From positions 620,850-684,849 of the forward strand of contig LNAC01000110.1 of the NCBI GenBank assembly GCA_002007465.1: DNA of 64,000 bases. Reading direction: 5' to 3'. Position numbers and translations under genes: made by a program. Each line of letters begins with the position of its first letter. The stretch's first letter is position 1. The notes under the pieces are model-generated. The model was not told where the DNA came from and did not search any database. It saw nothing but the letters and a program-made list of their open reading frames with translations. This DNA is from Ailurus styani. Lineage: Eukaryota; Chordata; Mammalia; Carnivora; Ailuridae. Positions 36,870-48,946 of this stretch are shown piece by piece.

Positions 36870-37130
36870 GTGGGGGGATGGGTGAGATATGCAAAGTGAA
36901 TTAAGAAGTGCCAATTTCCAGTTTTAAAATAAATAATCACGGGGATGAAAAGTACAGCATAGGGACTACGGTCAATATTGTAAGAACTCTGTATGGCTAG
37001 GGACAGATAGGTTCCTACACTTATCACAGTGAGTGTTGCGTAATGTATATAAATATTGAGTCACTATGTTATAGACCTGAAACTCCTATAATATTGTGTG
37101 TCAATTATACTTAGACTAAAAATATACTAA
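36870..37130 (+). repeat. LINE-1 3' end (plus)
   Basis: 'ggggatgaaaagtacagcat', then 'agggactacggtcaatattg' and 'ctatgttatagacctgaaac' match L1 3'-UTR order. It ends about 120 bp before exon 19. Confidence 0.7.
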
Positions 37131-37252
37131 TTTTCTAAAAGGAGAGATGAAATCAAGGAGGAGATGAAGGAAAAAGAAAAATAAAACCTTGTTGGTCACT
37201 GGGCTGTTCATTTCACCATATGCATCTCCTCTCTTTCCACGGTTGCTTTCAG

Positions 37253-37378
37253 ACATTGATGAGTGCTTGGTCAACAGACTGCTCTGTGACAATGGCCTGT
37301 GCAGAAACACACCTGGGAGTTACAGCTGCACGTGCCCCCCCGGGTACGTTTTCAGAACTGAGACAGAGACATGTGAAG
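37253..37378 (+). CDS. FBN2: FBN2 exon 19: cbEGF8
   Basis: A phase 1-1 exon of 126 bases (42 codons): '[17 protein letters not shown]', '[10 protein letters not shown]', six cysteines. The Cys3-Cys4 loop fits both the Asn hydroxylation and the POGLUT2/3 O-glucosylation patterns. Donor is GTAAGA. Confidence 0.97.
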
Positions 37379-37549
37379 GTAAGAGCCACCTTCCTTGCCT
37401 TGGGTGTGAGAAGTAAGTACCTAGATAGGCACAGATGTTCCTTAAGTACATGGATGAAACAAGATAGTAAACAGAGTATGGTCTGAATATTTTTTAAATG
37501 TAATCATCTCTTTCAGCTCATTTGCCAGTTTTAGAAATAGCATGCACTG

Positions 37550-37650
37550 GGGTACCCGGCTGGCTTGGTAGGTGAGACTACCTGTGACTCTTGATCTCAG
37601 GGTCATGAGTTTGAGCCCCACATTGTGTGTAGAGATTACTTAAATAAATC
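37550..37650 (+). repeat. CAN-SINE fragment (truncated)
   Basis: Only the tRNA-like half is present ('cttgatctcagggtcatgag', 'ttgagccccacattgtgtgt'), ending 'gagattacttaaataaat'. Confidence 0.8.
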
Positions 37651-37659
37651 ATTCCAAGG

Positions 37660-37721
37660 AATGGAGGGAGGGAGGGAGGAAGGGAAGGGAAGGGAAGGGG
37701 AGGGAGGGGAAGGGAGGAAGG
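37660..37721 (+). repeat. GGGA/GGAA purine microsatellite
   Basis: An imperfect array of GGGA, GGAA and GGGAA units follows the truncated SINE. The strand is wholly purine. Confidence 0.9.
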
Positions 37722-39016
37722 ATTAGCATGTACCTAACCCAGTTTACAAATCTATCACTTTTGTTCCATTCTGATAAAATCTCAACAAACACTTTGAAGT
37801 TTGCAGGGGGAAGAAAAGTGAAAAGAGCCAGTGCGTTTTACTTGCTGAAATTAAGTGTCAGATTTTTTTTTTGTTTCCCCCCCACCTTTGGAAAACTACT
37901 GTGACACATTCACACTGGCCTTGGGGAACCTAAATAATAATGGCAAGGTCAGCCCTGAGGCATTTTATTTATGACAGGATTGATATGCCTCAGAGATTGG
38001 CCCAGAAAGTATTTGGGGCTTGAGTAGAAGTGGCCTCCTTACATAAATTTATAGCCTAAGAAAGTTGTCCTTTCTTTTTGCTGATTCGAAAGTTATTGTT
38101 TGTGTTTCTAGATCATAAGTCACTGTTTTAAAACTTCCTCATTTCCTTCTAACTACATTTCCGTACAGGGGACATTATGGGAGTGACTTCCATGACAAAA
38201 GGCCCCATTTCTGCTGAGATACCAGCTAAGCAAGCAGCATGCATTTAGTTATGTTTTTGTTCCTTGATGAAAGTACTCGGTATCTCAGAATAATCTGTTG
38301 TATGACTACTGGTCATTGTTCTTTCTAAGTCTCGCTGTGTGGGCCTGTAGAAGCGTCTGATGACATTCTCGAATCCAGAAACTGCTGCCAAAGTCCCTTT
38401 AAAAAAAAAAAAAAGATTTCATCTTTAGTTATTTTGCACAGACCTTCCCTTATCTGTTAAAGTATTTATTTCTTAGTGACTCCATAGCCAAGAAAACGGC
38501 AATAGTAATATGATAGAAAAAGATGTTAACATTCTCTCTTTGTCTTATTGTTTCATTTCAAAGCATTCTTGCGAACAGAAACAAGTTAGGACTTGAACAA
38601 CACGCCAAAACACAAATGACTCAGCCAAAGTCAGTGAAATGCAATTGCACAGTGCAATTCTAACTTTGGATTGAATTGGAGGGGCCATTGAAAAACAGTA
38701 ATTAGCCTGGAAAAAAGAAAAGAAAAGAGAAAACCTTGGTATAAAATGCACTTTCTCAAAACGTAGTCCTGATAACTGTCCTTTTGGAGGAGCTCCTCCA
38801 AAAAGAGCACTCGCTTCAATCCATGGTTGAACAGTTTTTTTCCAAAACTCAAGAGTTTCGAAGATCTTTCTGTCAGATGGAAAAGCTGTCTTTTCAGAGT
38901 AGCTCAGGCTTTGCCGGTATGCTCACCTAGAATGTTTCCTAGCAGCCATTCCCATCCCCCTCTGACACCTGTCATCCTTCAGAATTGCTCTGAGAAACTT
39001 TGTACTTTGTTTAAAA

Positions 39017-39049
<33 letters not shown>

Positions 39050-39070
39050 ATATATATAAATATATATATT
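39017..39070 (+). repeat. (AT)n tract
   Basis: About 54 bp of nearly pure alternating A and T. It is self-complementary and may be unstable. Confidence 0.9.
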
Positions 39071-39647
39071 CAGCTATATCTCCTCCATACCTTTTTTTGG
39101 AGGATGGGAGAAGGGATTTCAAGGGTTGTATTTTTTTTTTCTTTATTCCCAACTTTCTGCTCTTCCTTCCCACTGCTCTTTATCAGTTTTACATATTGTG
39201 TTTTTGAGGATAAGCTTCTGTTAAATGTCAAGAAGCAGTGAAAACAAAGAGCACCTTTGGACACCTTGGTTTAACTGGGAAGCTGATGAACTCGTTTCCC
39301 TGTCCGCAGTTGCAATACCCTTTGGTACTATTGTGAGAGAAGCACAGGATAAGGAAAAGTGAACTGTCTTTGAATCAGTTTGATCCAAGTTCTGTTTGTA
39401 TACTGAATTTGTCAGTGATACTTACAGCTTATTCCCACCATTTTAACAGGTAAAGTGGGATCAAAGGGTACGAAGGGCCCAAATACCAAAACATAAATCA
39501 AAGGCAGGGACTCGCCTGCCTATGGGAACAATTGAAGAATAGGAGCTCATGATGGTTAATAATATAACATTGGATGATTACATACACATGAGGGACATTA
39601 ATACCAAATCAGGCAACAGCATTGGTTAGAATGAGTGCCCTTTATTT

Positions 39648-39842
39648 ATTTTTTTTTAGACTTTTTTTATTAATTTGACAGAGAGAGAGATCACAAGTAG
39701 GCAGAGAGGCAGGCAGAGAGAGAGGACGAAGCAGGCTCCCTGCTGAGCAGGGAACCCAATGTGGGGCTCGGTCCCAGGACCCTGAGATCATGACGGGAGC
39801 CGAAGGCAGAGGCTTTAACCCTCTGAGCCACCCAGGAGCCCC
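39648..39842 (-). repeat. CAN-SINE (minus)
   Basis: Reverse-complement copy ending 'tgagccacccaggagccc'. A perfect 15-bp duplication 'gagtgccctttattt' lies at 39633-39647 and 39843-39857. Confidence 0.96.
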
Positions 39843-42345
39843 GAGTGCCCTTTATTTTTGTCCAGAGGATAATTGTTCCTGATAAATCTAAGCCTTTCTT
39901 TAATATGAAATATATGTCTGTCATTCCTAAGAAAGAAGTTCATGTATGTAAATAGAAGAGAAATGACAGAGAACTATTTTGGCTGTAGCCTTATGATGTT
40001 GGTGGCAATAAAAATGATTTATTGTGAGAAACCTAACCAAATAACTTATTTCTCACTTTCTTCCCACTGCTAAGTCATTTATTTGCATCTTATTTAGTGG
40101 CTTAAAAAAAAAGACTTGAATGCCACAAATCTCTTTTTCCCTTGGGTCTTCTTATTTCTACCATTGCATCCACACAGTAAGTGTGTCTGCCCAAAGTGCT
40201 TCTCTTTTTTCTTTTCTTTCTAAACTAATTTTCAAAGATGAGGCAGGGAAGTATTAGCAGATTCACTCGGGTCTCGAGCTTTCTCTATATATATTTACTG
40301 TAGTCACTAATTTTGCTTGTCATTCATGTTTTCAACAGGGTATTTTAAATATATAATAAATAGCAGTGATAATAAAGATCCTCTGATACTTCAGACCAAA
40401 GTTACAAAAAATTTATTTTACTTTTTTTTTGAGCTCTGTGAGTCTGTGAAAGTTAACATTTTTACAGCAAGCACTGTGGTTTAGATTGTGTTTCCAGTGA
40501 CATAACTAGTTAAATGTAAACCAGATGTGCTTTGAAGTTTATTTCCAGGAATGTACAGTGAACTGTTTCAATTCCTGGTTCCATGACATTTGTAACATAA
40601 AAACATTGTATTTAAAGAAAAATTAAACAGTTGATATTTGTAGCTGTCATTGCATGTATTTATACTTTTGGAGTTCATAACTGCTTAATTTAGAATAGGA
40701 ATTTGGAAATATATGATACTGGCATTTTTTGGGGGGAGTGTCTTACAAATGAAATTAATAGGTGAACTATATATAGTTTGTCCTCAGATTAGTTATCTCC
40801 TCCTTGTTTTTTGTTGTTGTTTTGGGGGATGGGTTTTTTTTTTTCTCGGCTATCTGATTCCCTTTTTACATTGTGTTTTTACTAAAAGAATATCAGTATT
40901 CTGGAATAGATGTTTTCTTTCCAAATCTGTGCTGTATTCATAAATCCTACTCTTGTATTTTTCCTTTAAGAGGATTTCTTGGTACAAACAACCTGAAGAA
41001 AAAAAGATGAATTCACATTTCTTCAATTTCTACTTCAAGAATTAATACCTGTGTACTTCTTTAGTAATTTTGAAGTACCAAAGTCCATACCCATTTTCCA
41101 CATTGATTTTTAAATTTGCATTTCAAGTCCACAGACTTGCAAATCATTAGTGAGCCCTGCCTTTTCAAGACCAGTGTGGTTTATATTTGACTTGAGATGT
41201 TTAGGTGTAAGCATTGTAGCATTTTATTTTCATAAGTTATTTTCAAAATTTTCATTTTTCTGAATATAGTATTTGAGATTTAATTCAAAGTAATGTTTAG
41301 AAAAAAGTGCTGTGGTGAACTCAGAAGCCTTGTGTTCAACAGCCACAAAAAATGTCTTGAGGTATGCTAACCTGTTTCATATAGTTAACCAAGTACAAAA
41401 AGAAATCTGTGCATCCCTGCTTTAAATTGAGCAGTTCAATTTAAACAGAGAGTCAGTTTCGGATATTGTTTCTATTACTTGAACTGAAGCCTGTATTTAT
41501 TTTTAATTAACTCCTGTTCAGCTAATTCTGTTGGCTTGAGATTTGCTTTAGTTACCACTTGAGAACATGGGCGTGCTCTCCTTACTTCTGACCCTCAATA
41601 GCAATTGTTTAGATTGTGTGGTCTAATTTGATTAAGGATTCAAAGCAGATTAATGATAGTAAAGGTCTGTTTTAAGCAATTGAAAGTGTTTTCTCTTTTT
41701 TTATTTTACCAAAACCATTTGTGCTTTTAACAGGCTCTCCACACCATGCGTCTAAATGAGAACAGGCTGAAGAGAGGGGCAGGTAGAGGGGCCTGGAAGA
41801 GAATGCTGTCCTCAGTATTAAAGCTTCACCCTGATTTCCTGACTTGTACCCAGGAGTTGGGAGTGAAAGCCAGCATTGTGATACATTGTCTCTAATACAG
41901 GCTTTTTATTTCTTGTAAAAGCTCCCAGAGCCACAGATGACAGAAACAGTCAACCTTTGTTTGTGCACAGCATATTGTACCCAGGAAGATGTACGTTGCT
42001 TTCCATTTATTCAGATTTCAGATTTCCCACAGGGCAATTTTATCTTATTGTGGGGGAAATCAATCCAATTTACGTAAAGTTGTAGTGAAATAGTGACGAG
42101 TAACACACTAACCCCTTTGCAATATTGGGCTGATTACAGTCCTCCTGAGCCCCAAGCCGTGTCTGTGTGTATCCACGCTCTGAAACTCATGTCTCCATTC
42201 CCCATTCACTTTATGCCTCATAGATCCATATTAAAATTGCAAGAGCCAAGTTTACCAGACATTCTGGCATAGGATGGCTTGTTGGAATAATATTTTCCAG
42301 AAACACATGGCAGTTCTAACAGAATCTTTTCCTTCTGGATTGTAG

Positions 42346-42465
42346 ATATAAATGAATGTGAAAGCAACCCATGTGTCAATGGGGCCTGCAGGAACAACCT
42401 TGGATCTTTCAACTGTGAATGTTCTCCTGGCAGCAAACTCAGCTCAACAGGATTGATCTGTATTG
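42346..42465 (+). CDS. FBN2: FBN2 exon 20: cbEGF9
   Basis: A phase 1-1 exon of 120 bases (40 codons): '[15 protein letters not shown]', '[10 protein letters not shown]', six cysteines. Like cbEGF3 it has a short Cys1-Cys2 gap, and 'CESNPC' fits the POGLUT1 consensus. It is the last module before hybrid domain 2. Donor is GTAAGA. Confidence 0.97.
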
Positions 42466-42893
42466 GTAAGATTCATGCACGGTGCTGGGGTTTCGGTTTC
42501 ACTGCCAACCTAAGCGGAGACCACAGGACTTACCATGGATGCAAACAGAACGTAATCACAGGAAGCTAATAATTAGGAGTTGCATTAGTTGTTTGCTCTC
42601 ATTATCGAGATAGGAGTAAAACATGATAGCATAAACGGGCAGGCTCTTGAATGTCATTAGCTTCTAAGAAGCGTTGATTTTCTATGAGTAGAGCTGTTAT
42701 ACTTTAAGTTGTGAGCATTTGCATACCACACAAGTCCTTGCGTTCGCCACCCTGAGAATGCCTCAGATAGAATGTACCTATAGGTTCAAATCCCGGCTGC
42801 ATACTTTTTATAACAAGCTTCAAAACAAAAATGGGAGAGTTGGGACTCGTTAACCGGACAAGAATTTGAGGATTTTAAACTTTAAACAAATAG

Positions 42894-43100
42894 GGGCGCC
42901 TGGGTGGCTCAGTGGGTTAAAGCCTCTGCCTTCGGCTCAGGTCATGATCTCAGGGTCCTGGGATCGAGGCCCGCATCGGGCTCCCTGCTCGGTGGGGAGC
43001 CTGCTTCCTCCTCTCTCCTCTCTCTCTGCCTGCCTGTCTGCCTACTTGTAATCTCTCTCTCTCTGTGTCAAATAAATAAATAAAATCTTTAAAAAAAAAA
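42894..43100 (+). repeat. CAN-SINE
   Basis: Near-consensus plus copy beginning 'gggcgcctgggtggctcagt'. The 10-bp duplication 'aaacaaatag' lies at 42884-42893 and 43101-43110. Confidence 0.96.
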
Positions 43101-43881
43101 AAACAAATAGAAGGAATTTATTATTTTTTCATTTCACCCATCAATCATAAATGTATAGGCCCCACAGGAAGGAAGGAAGAAAAGAGAGCTGTTTTCTTGC
43201 TTTCAGAAATCTCTCAGGAAAAAGATTCCAGAACTTCCAAACTGACATCTTTTTGTATGTCTGTTGTGATAATGATGGTGGGACATGTATAAAATGGTCT
43301 GATCTATTACTGTAGGAAGCAATCCAGCACATGCACGGGGAAGAACTGGACCAGTGACCGTGGCTCTTTTGGTGCAGTACAGTTCATACGATTAGCTGGT
43401 ATACCCCTTTGAAGTAAACTCAATCTGTATTTCCAGATAGGAAGGTATTTTAGTTCTACATAGTGCCAGACAAATTGGCAGTTTTTGTTTGTTATCCAGC
43501 CAATATGAATTTTCAGTTTCATGTTTGCCAAAGACAATAGTATTTTCGGTATAATGTCTGAGGCTAGCAGTGTTTAGCTGGATTGTAGAGGACCTGTTTG
43601 CTACAAGAAGAGAAATGACCAGGTACAGACTTATCAATGAAAACCTGCCCTTTGGAAATGCCAGCTCCTCCTTTCTCAGTGAGGTGAAGCTGGTGAAATT
43701 TGAGCCTTGCTCAGCTCTCCCTATTAGGAAATAGACTGCCGGCTGCCTAGGGCATTACATCTTACAGAATTCCACTGGGGGAAGGGCAGAGGGTGGATCA
43801 GGTGAGGCAGAAATATTTTTGCTAGGCTGCAATTTCCAACTGCGATAGAGTCATTTTATTGTGCAAAGGAAATGAACTCAG

Positions 43882-43931
43882 TGTTAATTGATGTCAGTTA
43901 ATTTTCAATTAACGTCAATTAATTAACGTCT
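43882..43931 (+). other. Dense TAATT/ATTAA cluster with inverted symmetry
   Basis: The 50 bp contain 'gttaattgatgtcagttaat', then 'tcaattaacgtcaattaat', then 'taacgtc'. There are at least four TTAAT/ATTAA motifs on alternating strands and two 'AACGTC' copies. It could be chance in AT-rich DNA. Confidence 0.5.
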
Positions 43932-44689
43932 CAGAAAATTAAACCTATATGCCACTTGGGCATCAAAGGTATCTTAGTTTTGCTTCGTCCTAAAAATGTT
44001 TATTATTTTGGTCTTTTACCTTGTATTTATTAATGAAAAAAGAACAAAGACTTTTTACTCCCGAGTCATTATGTTAGGCAACTAAATACCACTGTATTTT
44101 TCTCAGTAGTGTGTTATGCGTTTTTATTCGTTGTGATCAAATTTGAATATCCCAGCCTTGAGCTTCTCAGAAAGAAATTTCCTTAACATTTTAAAATTTT
44201 AGACATCATTTTATGTTTTTTTCATTGAAAACCGAATTCTAGCTTTTAAAAAAGAAATAGATCGTAAAACATACACAGGGAAAACTACAACATTTTTTCA
44301 TAGGGCCAACAGTGGCTCTCATCGGTGATGAGCCTGCAAACTGCTCTTTCCTAGGAAGCACGTGTCTATATTAAGAACCGAAAAAGATTCCCCAATGTGA
44401 TTACTAATGTGAAATTGAGTTAGAGCATATAGGAACTAGATAGACACTTAGAATGTCCAGATATTTAGAATATATTGTACAAACTCCTTAAATATAAATT
44501 AATCTCAGACTGTTCTGTAAATTGCTCAAAGAGACTATTCTGGTTGAAAATTACTAAATATAATAGAACAGTATATTTGATTAATCTTTTCTGCATGACA
44601 TGGCTCAACATCCCATGGCTCCCTGTAATCCAGACCGAGTTCCCGCATCTTCGGCTTCCGTCTGCATGCTGCCCTCCGATTCCATGGAC

Positions 44690-45545
44690 GTGACAAGGAC
44701 AGTAGCCTCCATGGTGTCAATACAGTGGTCCTTCCTTCTTTCTTATCTTCACTGTTAGCAGTACTCTTCGCTCACCCCTTCTCAAGAAGTTTTCCATTTC
44801 TGGTCTTCTCTTCTCCTTTCACTTTTCTGGCCCCTTTTTCTCCATTTCCTTTGTTACATTTTCCATAGCCTCCTGCCCTCCAGCTTGAAGTGTCTCCCTG
44901 GTCAGCCCCTTGAACGTCTTGGCTTCTTTATCTACAATCACACTTAGATGGCCTCTACATTGACCTTCAAATGTATCTGTCATTCCTCAGCCTCCCCACT
45001 GATTCCAGACTTGTATTTCTAACTCTCTGCAAACTATCTCCATTTGGATACCCCAGTGGATATTTCAAATTTAACATGGCCAAAACACAATTGCTATCTT
45101 TTGGCTTGAACCTGTGTCTCCCAGAATCACTTCTGTCTTGGCAAATGGAAATTCCATTTGTCCGGTCAGCAGCCCTAAAATCCTTGGAGTCATCTTCGAT
45201 GCCTTTCTTTCAAACACCACATTGAATCCATCAGCAATTCCTGTTGATTGTATTTGACATTTGTGCATATTACAGTCTCTTCTCACCACCACTTCCCCCC
45301 AGTCCGAGCCCCCAATATTTCTCTTCTCAGTTTTTACTGTAGCGTCTGTCTTATCTTTGTTTTCTCAATATTCACCACCCTACAGACTTCACTCAGAGGT
45401 CACATTGTAAATTCGGACTTCTCCGACTTCCCTAGATAATAGAACAATCTTCTCCAATGTCCACCCTCAAGACTGCCTATCCTGCTTTATTTTTTTCAGA
45501 GTTCTTAAGCAGCCCCTGACCACACAGCTTTATAACTACATCTGA
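44690..45545 (+). repeat. L2 LINE remnant (3' half)
   Basis: 'atatttcaaatttaacatgg' with 'ccaaaacacaattgctatct', 'ccttggagtcatcttcgatg', 'actcagaggtcacattgtaa' and 'ctgctttatttttttcagag' occur in the order of the L2 ORF end and 3' region. No intact frame remains; the small open frames here are L2 relics. Confidence 0.7.
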
Positions 45546-45695
45546 TGTGTGTGTGTGCGTGTCTGTAAACACACAGAAAGAAAATCAGAGCGAGAGAGAT
45601 GAATATGTGTGTATGTGCATGTGTATCAGTGCATTTTGTAACTTTTAAGCCTCGATACCATGCCAGCTAGAAGAAACATGATGTTATTACAAAGT

Positions 45696-45880
45696 GGAGG
45701 CTCTGAAATCAGACTATGCCACCTTGACTTGTGTTGGGAACACTAGACTAGCTGGGTGACCTTGGGTAAACTAGTTGACCTCTGCGGGCCTCCTTTTTCT
45801 TATCTGCAAATTATCCATACCTTAGAGGTTGTTTTAACAAGTAAGCAAATGAACATGTGAAAAGCCAATAAAAAGCCTGT
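45696..45880 (+). repeat. MIR SINE (plus)
   Basis: 'gctctgaaatcagactatgc', then 'tagctgggtgaccttgggta', then 'cctttttcttatctgcaaat' is the MIR core in order. Confidence 0.78.
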
Positions 45881-46324
45881 AATCTGAGACCTGATACAAA
45901 TGGTCTGATGAGAAAGTCTTGTTCATTTGAACCCAGTTTTCACCCAAAGAATCTCAAAGCAGAAAAGAGCAAAGTGAGCATCCAGCTCTTCTCCACGGCT
46001 TTGCCCTGTCCTTTTTTGTATCCAGTCAAGAAAGCAGTTGTTTTGTTCTGACCTCTGTCCCCGAGGCCTCTGGCTGCAGGGACTTCCTCCTACCTGCCTA
46101 TGTCCAGTAGGGAATCAGAAACCAGTATCTTTCTTCCTGGTGCTACCACTTCCTTTCTCTTCTCTTTCTCTTGTTTCCCCACCGTGCTTTGTTTTTACTG
46201 TTGAACTTGCCAGTGAAACTTTACCCATATTACTAAATGAATTTTAAGGTAAATAGTATAGGAATATACCTTTTCTTTATTCTCTGAGGCTGTGAGCCAC
46301 AATGTGCTGCTCAGCTGTTTTAGA

Positions 46325-46450
46325 ACTCTTGTACAGACCACCCGCATAGCATTCACCTGAGGAGTTGGTCAAATGCAGGCTCCTGGGCCACACACCTGTG
46401 CACTTGGGAACCTGCATTTTAATAAGAACCTCTGTAACGTTGTGCACCCC
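46325..46450 (+). repeat. MER5-like DNA transposon fragment
   Basis: 'attcacctgaggagttggtc', 'aaatgcaggctcctgggcca' and 'cctgcattttaataagaacc' resemble the non-autonomous hAT element MER5A. Assigned from memory of the consensus. Confidence 0.55.
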
Positions 46451-46902
46451 AAACCGGGAGCCACGATACTGCAGGAACTTCGGGTATGATTTCTTTTACC
46501 CGACTTGTCCTGGCCCGGTCCACTGGGACTGCATTCCTCGTGACCATTCCGAAGTCCACTACACAGCAGTCACAGAAAGGGGAGCCTCACTTACGTGTGA
46601 TGTGGACACAGCTAAAATGTTAAGAGTAGTGAGCGCTGGGTGGTTGAATACACATCCTTTTTATATTATCTCTCCTATTTCTTCACATAGTTTACCACAA
46701 GCATGTATTCCTTTTTGACCTAGAGACAAAGTTACATGTATACTATGTAAAGGCAAACACCTGAAAAAAAATCCATCACTCACTACCCCCTGGTGTATCT
46801 TAGTGGTGGTTTAATGGGTGATGTTTCTTTTCTTCATCTTGTCGATTTTTTGGTAAATCATTCATCAAATAATTATCTTCAGTTAAAGAAATACTGGTTT
46901 CT

Positions 46903-47083
46903 CGGGCGCCTGGGTGGCTCAGTGGGTTAAAGCCTCTGCCTTCGGCTCAGGTCATGATCTCAGGGTTCTGGAATCGAGGCCCGCATCGGGCTCTCTGCTC
47001 AGCGGGGAGCCTGCTTCCCCCCCTCTCTCTGCCTGCCTCTCTGCCTCCTTATGATCTCTCTCCCTCTGTGAAATTAAAAAAAA
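46903..47083 (+). repeat. CAN-SINE (recent-looking)
   Basis: Near-consensus copy with a perfect 18-bp duplication 'aaagaaatactggtttct' at 46885-46902 and 47084-47101. The tail is short. Confidence 0.96.
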
Positions 47084-47564
47084 AAAGAAATACTGGTTTC
47101 TCTATAATAGGACATAAATTGTGTGCGGTATGTTTGGTGAAGGATGACAAGAAAAGGAAATGATTTAAGGAATTTTATTTGGTAAAATCTTAAGTATCAA
47201 AGCATTTATCATAGAAGATCAGTCTTACTGGTGTTTTCACACAAGTAATGATCTTGTCATGGTGATGTGCTGAGGTTGTAAATACCAGCATAAAATCTTG
47301 GCCAACCGTGCCACTCATAGAGTATCTGTCGATGTATTAGTTGTCATATCCTGGAGATGTACATGGTATAATTATTTGATTTGTGTGTATGTAATATACT
47401 ATATTTAAAATACATATACCCATAAATATGCTCCAAGAACATACATTAAACAGTTTTTAAATAATGCTTTTGTTAAATACCGTAAGGATTGCCTTTGTTG
47501 TATATGGGTGAATTATATTATCTTCAGAGATGAGAGCTCCCCATCCCTTCCTGTTCCTCTTCAG

Positions 47565-47702
47565 ACAGCCTGAAAGGGACGTGTTGGCTCAACATCCAGG
47601 ACAACCGCTGTGAGGTGAACATCAATGGAGCCACACTGAAGTCTGAATGCTGCGCCACACTCGGAGCTGCCTGGGGAAGCCCCTGCGAACGGTGTGAACT
47701 AG
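47565..47702 (+). CDS. FBN2: FBN2 exon 21: hybrid domain 2, first part
   Basis: A phase 1-1 exon of 138 bases (46 codons): '[18 protein letters not shown]', '[18 protein letters not shown]'. It has a CC pair where TB domains have CCC, which together with the later EGF-like part marks the fibrillin/LTBP hybrid fold. It supplies six of eight cysteines. Donor is GTAGGG. Confidence 0.97.
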
Positions 47703-48308
47703 GTAGGGGCCTTCCTCAAAGCTCCTTCCGGGCTTCTCACTAGAAAGCTGATCCTTCAGCGAGGCAGGCACCTCTTTCCCTATGTATTTCCATAATGAGG
47801 AAGTCCGTAAGATCAATACCCTCCCTAGAATATCTTCTCTGGTGAAATTTATTCACCTACCGAAATATGTATTTGGTTTATCCTTTTTCTGTAAGCAGGC
47901 CTTTTAAACATTCTAGACAAGAAAGGGAATTTCTGGAATCTAGCTGCTAGGTGATTGTCAGTATCCTCCAGCGTCCTTGTTCACAAATGTCCAAATAGAA
48001 TGTGATGTCTCTTTCCTTTAAACCTTTTTTACTTGCTTTCTTGTAATTCAGCTGACATCGTGAAAGCAAAAATGAATCCTAAGAAAGCTATGAGAATTCT
48101 CCATAGAGGTCAACCCTGACCGGAGTTAGCACAGTGTGTCATGGGCCATCCTGAGTTGAATGGAGGGCATCTGGAGTCCTTGGCCTCTAAGACCCCAGCT
48201 TGTGGTTTCTATTCAGTTGAACTTAGATTCCATTGTACTGTTTCTTGAGCTTAAAACCGTTATATTTTCTCTTACAATGAAATAAAAATGTGTCTGTTGT
48301 TCTCACAG
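47703..48308 (+). other. FBN2: Intron 21
   Basis: 0.6 kb with no repeat or gene recognised. Confidence 0.9.
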
Positions 48309-48359
48309 ATACAGCCTGCCCAAGAGGGTTTGCCAGGATTAAAGGTGTTTCTTGTGAAG
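48309..48359 (+). CDS. FBN2: FBN2 exon 22: end of hybrid domain 2
   Basis: A phase 1-1 micro-exon of 51 bases (17 codons): 'DTACPRGFARIKGVSCE', with the last two cysteines of hybrid domain 2. It is the shortest exon in the window. Acceptor 'tgttctcacag', donor GTGAGT. From memory the human residues are slightly different here (Leu for Phe, Thr for Ser), which would be conservative. Confidence 0.96.
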
Positions 48360-48820
48360 GTGAGTGTGTACTTGGATGATACTCTAAGTCTTTAGAGCAG
48401 TAGGTAAAAGGAACATTCACTTTGGAGACATTTATCGTTTTTAAAAGCCTTAAATTGCAGTAAAAATACTTAAAGGAGTCAACAAATGCTTTAGAATAAT
48501 ACTCTCAGAAAACAGCTTAGAGTTCCCCATTTCTCCTTTTTTATGCTGTAGGGTAATTTTTCATGGGGATGTCATTAGGCATAAAGGCACAAAACAGCTG
48601 GGAAAGGAGCATGTCTGGGCAGTTTTATGGACGGGCAAGGCCGTGGCAATTTTCACAGCTGGTACTTAGGAAACGCGGAGGTTGCATTGTGGAATATTTC
48701 TGTTCAACTCAAGTAATAATCCACATTGTATCACAGATTAAATATGGTATATGGGAAGACTGCACCTGCTTTTTCTATTTCTAACATCTTTATCCCTCTG
48801 CCCGCTTTATTTCCCTGCAG
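48360..48820 (+). other. FBN2: Intron 22
   Basis: 0.46 kb with no repeat or gene recognised. An open frame runs from here into exon 23 but has no coding support upstream of 48821. Confidence 0.9.
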
Positions 48821-48946
48821 ACGTTAATGAGTGTGAGGTATTTCCTGGAGTTTGTCCAAATGGACGCTGTGTCAATAGCAAAGGATCTTTTCACTGTGAG
48901 TGCCCTGAAGGCCTTACATTGGATGGAACTGGCCGTGTGTGCTTGG
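48821..48946 (+). CDS. FBN2: FBN2 exon 23: cbEGF10
   Basis: A phase 1-1 exon of 126 bases (42 codons): '[17 protein letters not shown]', '[10 protein letters not shown]', six cysteines. It is the single cbEGF between hybrid domain 2 and TB3. Strong acceptor 'atttccctgcag'; donor GTAAGA. Confidence 0.97.

Larger units (their letters stand above)
34340..37252 (+). other. FBN2: Intron 18
   Basis: 2.9 kb. Contains an old unassigned repeat (35.38-35.79 kb), one minus-strand CAN-SINE, a GT microsatellite and an L1 3' end. Bases 34.34-35.37 and 35.80-36.43 kb show nothing nameable. Confidence 0.88.
37379..42345 (+). other. FBN2: Intron 19
   Basis: 5.0 kb. Contains a truncated CAN-SINE with a GGGA microsatellite, an AT microsatellite and one full CAN-SINE. 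Bases 37.73-39.0 and 39.86-42.34 kb show no recognisable repeat or gene. Confidence 0.88.
42466..47564 (+). other. FBN2: Intron 20
   Basis: 5.1 kb. Contains two CAN-SINEs, an L2 remnant, a MIR, a MER5-like fragment and a dense TAATT cluster. Bases 42.47-42.88, 43.11-44.69 and 47.1-47.56 kb otherwise show nothing nameable. Confidence 0.88.

Noticed and set aside
46365..46718. 117-codon plus-strand open frame in intron 20
   Set aside because: It begins inside a MER5-like fragment and shows no protein family signature.
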